The notes below the pieces were generated by a model. The model ran no database searches, was not told the DNA's origin, and saw only the letters and a list, made by a program, of their open reading frames with translations. Shown piece after piece: positions 60,298-64,000 of a stretch of DNA of 64,000 bases. Source of the DNA: Hyalangium gracile (GTDB lineage Bacteria > Myxococcota > Myxococcia > Myxococcales > Myxococcaceae); NCBI RefSeq assembly GCF_020103725.1, contig NZ_JAHXBG010000033.1, positions 1-64,000 on the forward strand. Direction: 5' to 3'. The translations under genes were made by a program, and so were the position numbers. How positions within the stretch are numbered: the stretch's first letter is position 1; every line of letters starts with the position of its first letter.

Positions 60298-60517
60298 GCA
60301 ATTCCCATGACAATTCAAGCAGTTACGGCCTGCTCGGACGCAGCCTTTGCGGCGAAGCGCCACACGGCCGCAGCGGTTGCGCGGCCCCCTGCGACACCGC
60401 ACGGGCAGTAGGCCCCGCCTCACTGCCCGTCACCCAGGCAGCCGGCCAGTCTGGGAGGGCGTCCGAGTGCCTACCTTGTGCGTCGGGGGAGCCCTTCCAG
60501 CTCCTCGAGGAGGCGGC

Positions 60518-61426
60518 ATGATCCGGTTCGGGCCCGCGGGGTGGACATACAGAGACTGGGAGGGCGTGGTGTACCCGAAGCCCAAGCCCAGGGGGTTCGA
60601 TCCGCTGGTGGCGATGGCGGCGCTGTTCGACACCATCGAGCTGAACACGTCCTTCTACGCGCCCATCACCCCACGCAACGCGCACCTGTGGCTGGAGCGC
60701 ACGGAGTTCAACCCGAACTTCCGCTTCACGGCGAAGCTGTGGAAGCGCTTCACCCACGAGCGCTCCGAGCCCTGGACGGCGGAGGACGTGCGGTGGGCGC
60801 GCGTGGGGCTGAGCCTCCTGCGGGACGCGGGGCGGCTGGGCGCGGTGCTGGTGCAGTTCCCGTGGTCCTTCCGCAACGAGCCGAAGAACCGGGACCACGT
60901 GGACGCCATCGTCTCCGCGTTCGAGGGGCTGCCGCTAGTGCTCGAGGTGCGGCACGCCTCGTGGAACGAGCCCTCGTACTACGCGGAGTTGGTGGAGCGG
61001 GGGCTGGGGTTCGTGAACATCGACCAGCCGCTGTTCAAGAACTCCATCGCGCCGAGCGCTCGGGCCACGGCGGCGGTGGGCTACGTGCGGGTGCACGGGC
61101 GCAACTACAAGGAATGGTTCCGCCAGAAGTCCTCGCCGATCGATCGGTATGACTACCTGTACTCGGCGCGCGAGCTGGAGCCGTGGGCCGAGCGCACGAA
61201 GGAGGTCGCCGCGCATGCGCGCGTGGAGGACGTGTACGTCATCACCAACAACCACGCGCGGGGCAAGGGCGTGGCGAACGCGCTGATGTTGAAGGCGATG
61301 GTGACGGGGCAGAGGGTGGAGGCCCCCGAGACGCTGCTGCGCGAGTACCCCGAGGCGCTGGGCCCCTACGCGCGCCCGATGGACCTGACCGCGAGCGCGC
61401 TCGAGCACACCGCTCCGGCTCCCTAG
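60518..61426 (+). CDS. DUF72 family protein
   Basis: 302 residues. TIM-barrel-like family with start MIRFGPAGWTYRDWEGVVYP, DTIELNTSFYAPI, FRFTAKLWKRFTHE, VQFPWSF, LEVRHASW and VHGRN. Function of the family is unknown. GAGGAGG lies 5 nt before the ATG at 60518. The gene is followed by two small genes on the same strand. Confidence 0.93.
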   Translation: MIRFGPAGWTYRDWEGVVYPKPKPRGFDPLVAMAALFDTIELNTSFYAPITPRNAHLWLERTEFNPNFRFTAKLWKRFTHERSEPWTAEDVRWARVGLSLLRDAGRLGAVLVQFPWSFRNEPKNRDHVDAIVSAFEGLPLVLEVRHASWNEPSYYAELVERGLGFVNIDQPLFKNSIAPSARATAAVGYVRVHGRNYKEWFRQKSSPIDRYDYLYSARELEPWAERTKEVAAHARVEDVYVITNNHARGKGVANALMLKAMVTGQRVEAPETLLREYPEALGPYARPMDLTASALEHTAPAP

Positions 61427-61479
61427 TATTTGCATGTCACCCGGCAAGTCGCGTCAAATCCCGTGGCGGGGACCCTCTC

Positions 61480-62019
61480 ATGACGCAGTCGGTGAACACC
61501 GCTCGAATCGAAGTCCTGGGCAACGCCCTGCTCTCGGCGATGGAGGCAATGAGGATTGCCCCTGACCGGGCGCTGCGCATCTTCGCGGAGCACGGCATTG
61601 CCCGTCCGGAGAAGACGGCCTGGTACCCCTTCCAGGGAGTGCTGGGTGCCTACCGGGACATCCTGAAGCAGATCGGCCCGAACACGATGCGGGCCGTGGG
61701 GCGCAACATCCCCAAGAACGCCGAGTTCCCACCGGACCTCCGAACGGTGGAGCAGGCGCTGCAGTCGCTCGACACGGCCTACCACATGAACCACCGGGGC
61801 CCCGGGCACATCGGCGGCTACCGCTACGAGTCCACCGGCCCGCGCAGCGCGCGGATGGTCTGCGACAACCCCTACCCCTGCCCGATGGATGAAGGGCTGG
61901 TGGAGTCGCTGGCCGACCGCTTCCGCCCAAAGGACTCCTTCTTCATCCGCCTTCAGCACGACGCGGCCAGCTGCCGCGAGCGGGGGGATGCGGCCTGCGC
62001 GTATCTGATTGCCTGGTAG
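61480..62019 (+). CDS. V4R/heme-NO-binding-like small sensor protein
   Basis: 179 residues, soluble. The C-terminal part has GPGHIGGYRYESTG, VCDNPYPCPMDEG and HDAASCRERGDAACAYLIAW, as in small-molecule-binding V4R-like proteins. Conserved Cys and His suggest metal or heme. GGGGA precedes the ATG. The gene for a methyltransferase-like protein begins 6 bp after the stop; the two probably function together. Family assignment is tentative. Confidence 0.65.
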   Translation: MTQSVNTARIEVLGNALLSAMEAMRIAPDRALRIFAEHGIARPEKTAWYPFQGVLGAYRDILKQIGPNTMRAVGRNIPKNAEFPPDLRTVEQALQSLDTAYHMNHRGPGHIGGYRYESTGPRSARMVCDNPYPCPMDEGLVESLADRFRPKDSFFIRLQHDAASCRERGDAACAYLIAW

Positions 62020-62025
62020 GGACTC

Positions 62026-62697
62026 ATGAGCGGCCCATTCCACACTCCCGACCTGAGCCGTCGCGCCTTCGCGCGGACCAACCGCCAGACGGTGGAGCAG
62101 CGCGTGGCGCTGCTGCGCGAGTTCTTCCCCCAGGGTGTGCACGGCATCGGAGAGCTGTGCTGCGGCGACTGCAGCCGCCAGCATGCGGCCTACACCTCCC
62201 AGCTCGGCGTGAAGCGCTACCGCTCGCTGGACCTGGAGCCGGCCATCGTCGCGGCCAACCAGGAGCGAGGCATCGAGTGCGTGCAGGGCGACGTCACCCG
62301 CCCGGAGATGCTGCGGCCCTTCCTGGAGCTCGAGGTCCTCTTCTACGGCCCGCCGCTCTCGGTGGAGTGTGACGCGCACCGCTCCTTGTCCTTCCGTGAG
62401 GTGGTGCCGCCGTTCTCCGAGGTGGCGGGGTTGCTGTTCGGCAAGCTCGGCTATGACGGCACGCTGGTGTGCATCGCGCCCAACACCACGACGGTGGGGG
62501 ACGCGCGCTGGCTCTACACCCAGGTGCGCGAGGTGCGCCCGGAGGTGGGCCTACGCCTCATCCACCACAGCTTCTCCACGGTGACGGGCTCGGACGAGCC
62601 CACCGAGCCGCGCAGGAAGTACGTGGAGCTCTGGCTGTCCACGCGCCTGGAGGATGCGTGGGAGGTGCGCGAGTCCCAGCCTCCGCCGCAGGGCTGA
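62026..62697 (+). CDS. class I methyltransferase-like protein
   Basis: 223 residues. A SAM-type glycine motif variant GIGELCCGDCSRQHAA (about 40-55), then a strand end YRSLDLEPAIVAAN with an acidic pair, and DVTRPEMLRPF. The Cys-rich motif I is unusual. C-terminal half PNTTTVGDARWLYTQVREVR, ELWLSTRLED. It is coupled to the V4R-like gene. Substrate unknown; methyltransferase activity is inferred from fold-like motifs only. Confidence 0.6.
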   Translation: MSGPFHTPDLSRRAFARTNRQTVEQRVALLREFFPQGVHGIGELCCGDCSRQHAAYTSQLGVKRYRSLDLEPAIVAANQERGIECVQGDVTRPEMLRPFLELEVLFYGPPLSVECDAHRSLSFREVVPPFSEVAGLLFGKLGYDGTLVCIAPNTTTVGDARWLYTQVREVRPEVGLRLIHHSFSTVTGSDEPTEPRRKYVELWLSTRLEDAWEVRESQPPPQG

Positions 62698-63055
62698 AAC
62701 CCTCGGACGCCTGAGCCTAAATGGGTCCGAAAAAGTCTTTTCACGGCCCCCTGTAAGAGTCCGCGCAACCTGAACCAGGCAGAGGGCCCGAGGCCTCCCC
62801 GCGTCCGGTCCCCCTGCCGGGAAAAACCTGTGCGAACTGGTCTGCTTGTCATACCAGTTCGCTGCCGGTCCGCCGACAGGGTGCCTCCCTCCGGGGTGCA
62901 GGAACTTCTTCGCAGTGACTTGGCTGCCGTGCGCGGCCGCCGTCAGCCCGACGCCACCGCCATCAGCCGTATCAGGCCCGCACTCAGGTGGCCCGGGCTC
63001 GCGTGTGGTCCTCCCATCGCCTGACCCCTTCCATCCCCGGGGCTCCCGCCGCGGC
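62698..63055. other. intergenic region with palindrome C
   Basis: 358 bases between convergent genes. An AT-rich patch (GTCCGAAAAAGTCTTTTCAC) lies near 62727-62747, palindrome copy C at 62833-62861. Open frames here show no family features. Confidence 0.6.
62833..62861. repeat. dispersed 29-bp palindrome, copy C
   Basis: Arms CGAACTGGT (62833-62841) and ACCAGTTCG (62853-62861), centre CTGCTTGTCAT. Exactly the reverse complement of copy A. Located between convergent genes, where a promoter-proximal operator is not expected. Confidence 0.88.
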
Positions 63056-63259
63056 TCAGCAGCAGCGCCCGCCGCCCGCGCGATAGCGCGCCTGCATCCG
63101 CTCGTTGAAGAACTCCGCGTAGCTCATCACCGGCCGCTCCGGGTGGTGGCGGCGCATGTGCTGGACGTAGGTGTCGTAGTCGGGCACCCCGATGATCAAT
63201 CGCGCGGTCTGCACGACGCGCCGCCAGAGTCTCCGCAGCGCTTCTCGGGGCAGGGTCAT
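63056..63259 (-). CDS. YbdD/YjiX family protein
   Basis: 67 residues ending GGGRCC. Contains the family signature [20 protein letters not shown] and [16 protein letters not shown]. Almost always encoded next to cstA, and needed for CstA-type pyruvate/peptide transport in E. coli relatives. ATG at 63259 overlaps the stop region of cstA by position (start 1 bp after it). Confidence 0.93.
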   Translation of the reverse strand: MTLPREALRRLWRRVVQTARLIIGVPDYDTYVQHMRRHHPERPVMSYAEFFNERMQARYRAGGGRCC

Positions 63260-63260
63260 G

Positions 63261-64000
63261 TCAGGCATCCGTCGCCACCTGGGGAACATGCGGTGTCTCC
63301 CGCGCCGTCGGCACCTCCGAACGGCGGGCCGCCAGCGCTGCGCGCAGCCCGAACACGAGCGTCATCACGACCACCATCATGAACAGGACGGTGAGGCCGG
63401 CATCCACGTAGTCGTTGGTGATGACCCGCTGCATCTCCTCGACGGATTTGGCGGGCGCCAGCACCTTGCCGCTCTCCATCGCCGACGTGAAGGCGCGTGC
63501 GTGCGCCAGGAAGCTGACCCGGATGTCGCTGCTGAACACCTTCTGCCAGCCCGCCGTCAGCGTGCACAGCACCAGCCACGCGGTGGGGATGGCGGGGATC
63601 CACAGGAAGCGCTCGCGCTTCATCTTCACCAGCGCCACGCAGGCCAGCGTCAGCGCGATGGCGGCCAGCATCTGGTTGGCGATGCCGAACAGCGGCCACA
63701 GCGTGTTGATGCCGCCCAGGGGATCCACCACGCCCTGGTAGAGGAAGTAGCCCCAGCCCGACACGCAGATGGCCGTGGCGATGAGGTTGGCGCCCCAGGA
63801 GTCGGTCCTCTTCAGCGGCGCGTACGCCAGGCCCGCCAGCTCCTGGATCATGAAGCGGCCCACGCGCGTGCCGGCGTCCACGGTGGTGAGGATGAACAGC
63901 GCCTCGAACAGGATGGCGTAGTGATACCAGAAGGCCATCATCCCCTCTCCGCCGACCAGCCCATGGAGAATCTGAGCCATGCCTACCGCCAGGGTCGGCG
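63261..64000 (-). CDS. cstA: carbon starvation protein CstA (5' end outside window)
   Basis: C-terminal 246 residues of a membrane transporter for pyruvate or peptides. Typical text: [87 protein letters not shown]. Several membrane segments are visible. It continues beyond base 64000. The yjiX-type gene follows directly. Confidence 0.95.
   Translation of the reverse strand, partial: PTLAVGMAQILHGLVGGEGMMAFWYHYAILFEALFILTTVDAGTRVGRFMIQELAGLAYAPLKRTDSWGANLIATAICVSGWGYFLYQGVVDPLGGINTLWPLFGIANQMLAAIALTLACVALVKMKRERFLWIPAIPTAWLVLCTLTAGWQKVFSSDIRVSFLAHARAFTSAMESGKVLAPAKSVEEMQRVITNDYVDAGLTVLFMMVVVMTLVFGLRAALAARRSEVPTARETPHVPQVATDA

Noticed and set aside
17571-62861. Palindromes A and C as ends of a 45-kb mobile element
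   Set aside because: They are inverted and identical, but a third copy lies inside, no integrase or transposase is present, and the region holds housekeeping genes such as pdxA and hpf.
63056-63259. YbdD as a selenoprotein
   Set aside because: The end reads RCC then an ordinary stop; no in-frame TGA before the end and no visible SECIS-like element.

Overview
The window is very GC-rich DNA with strong third-position G/C bias. It encodes many two-component sensors, lipoproteins, an AgmX/PglI-type protein, a Ser/Thr kinase fused to an ATPase and TPR repeats, and a probable SitA-like toxin. This combination points to a predatory or social myxobacterium, most likely Cystobacterineae (the Archangium, Cystobacter, Stigmatella, Hyalangium or Myxococcus group). 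That assignment is inference from gene content. No rRNA, tRNA, CRISPR array or intact insertion sequence was seen.

Layout. 1-8247 (all minus strand): three signalling kinases in a row, the middle one with a degenerate ATPase domain, then a glycosyltransferase and the start of a polyprenyl glycosylphosphotransferase (EpsZ-like). This looks like signal-controlled exopolysaccharide synthesis. 8.5-14.4 kb: NudC, small membrane proteins and lipoproteins, a membrane kinase, a GIY-YIG protein, a CBS protein and an alpha/beta hydrolase. 14.4-18.6 kb: three parvulin-type periplasmic foldases (the last SurA-like) followed by pdxA, keeping the surA-pdxA neighbourhood known from enterobacteria. 18.6-24.3 kb: AgmX/PglI-type protein, an unassigned two-gene cassette of secreted plus cytoplasmic proteins, a fatty acid desaturase and a membrane kinase. 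24.3-29.4 kb: three cytochromes P450 (two close paralogues) around an aldo/keto reductase and a gene remnant. 29.5-37.1 kb: a beta-propeller hybrid kinase, a permuted NlpC/P60-like protein, and an SPFH protein with a secreted partner. 37.3-39.2 kb: a tandemly duplicated two-gene module of Cys-rich surface proteins, one copy damaged. 39.2-47.1 kb: kinase-AAA-TPR regulator, an ACP / methyltransferase / acyl-AMP ligase operon and a class I terpene synthase. 47.2-54.1 kb: pectinacetylesterase-like lipoprotein, small proteins, PlsC, a Rieske oxygenase and a toxin-immunity pair. 54.1-58.5 kb: a six-gene phosphorelay operon containing a RedB/thioredoxin-like protein. 58.8-64 kb: a GNAT-cNMP-binding fusion, a ribosome hibernation factor, DUF72, V4R-like and methyltransferase-like proteins, then YbdD and CstA (cut by the window end).

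An intergenic palindrome of about 29 bp occurs three times (17571, 48382 and 62833). Two copies are identical in opposite orientation. It looks like a dispersed regulatory or repeat element of this genome. The best leads for something undescribed are this palindrome, the redox-linked phosphorelay at 54-58.5 kb, the duplicated Cys-rich module, and the two toxin-like cassettes.
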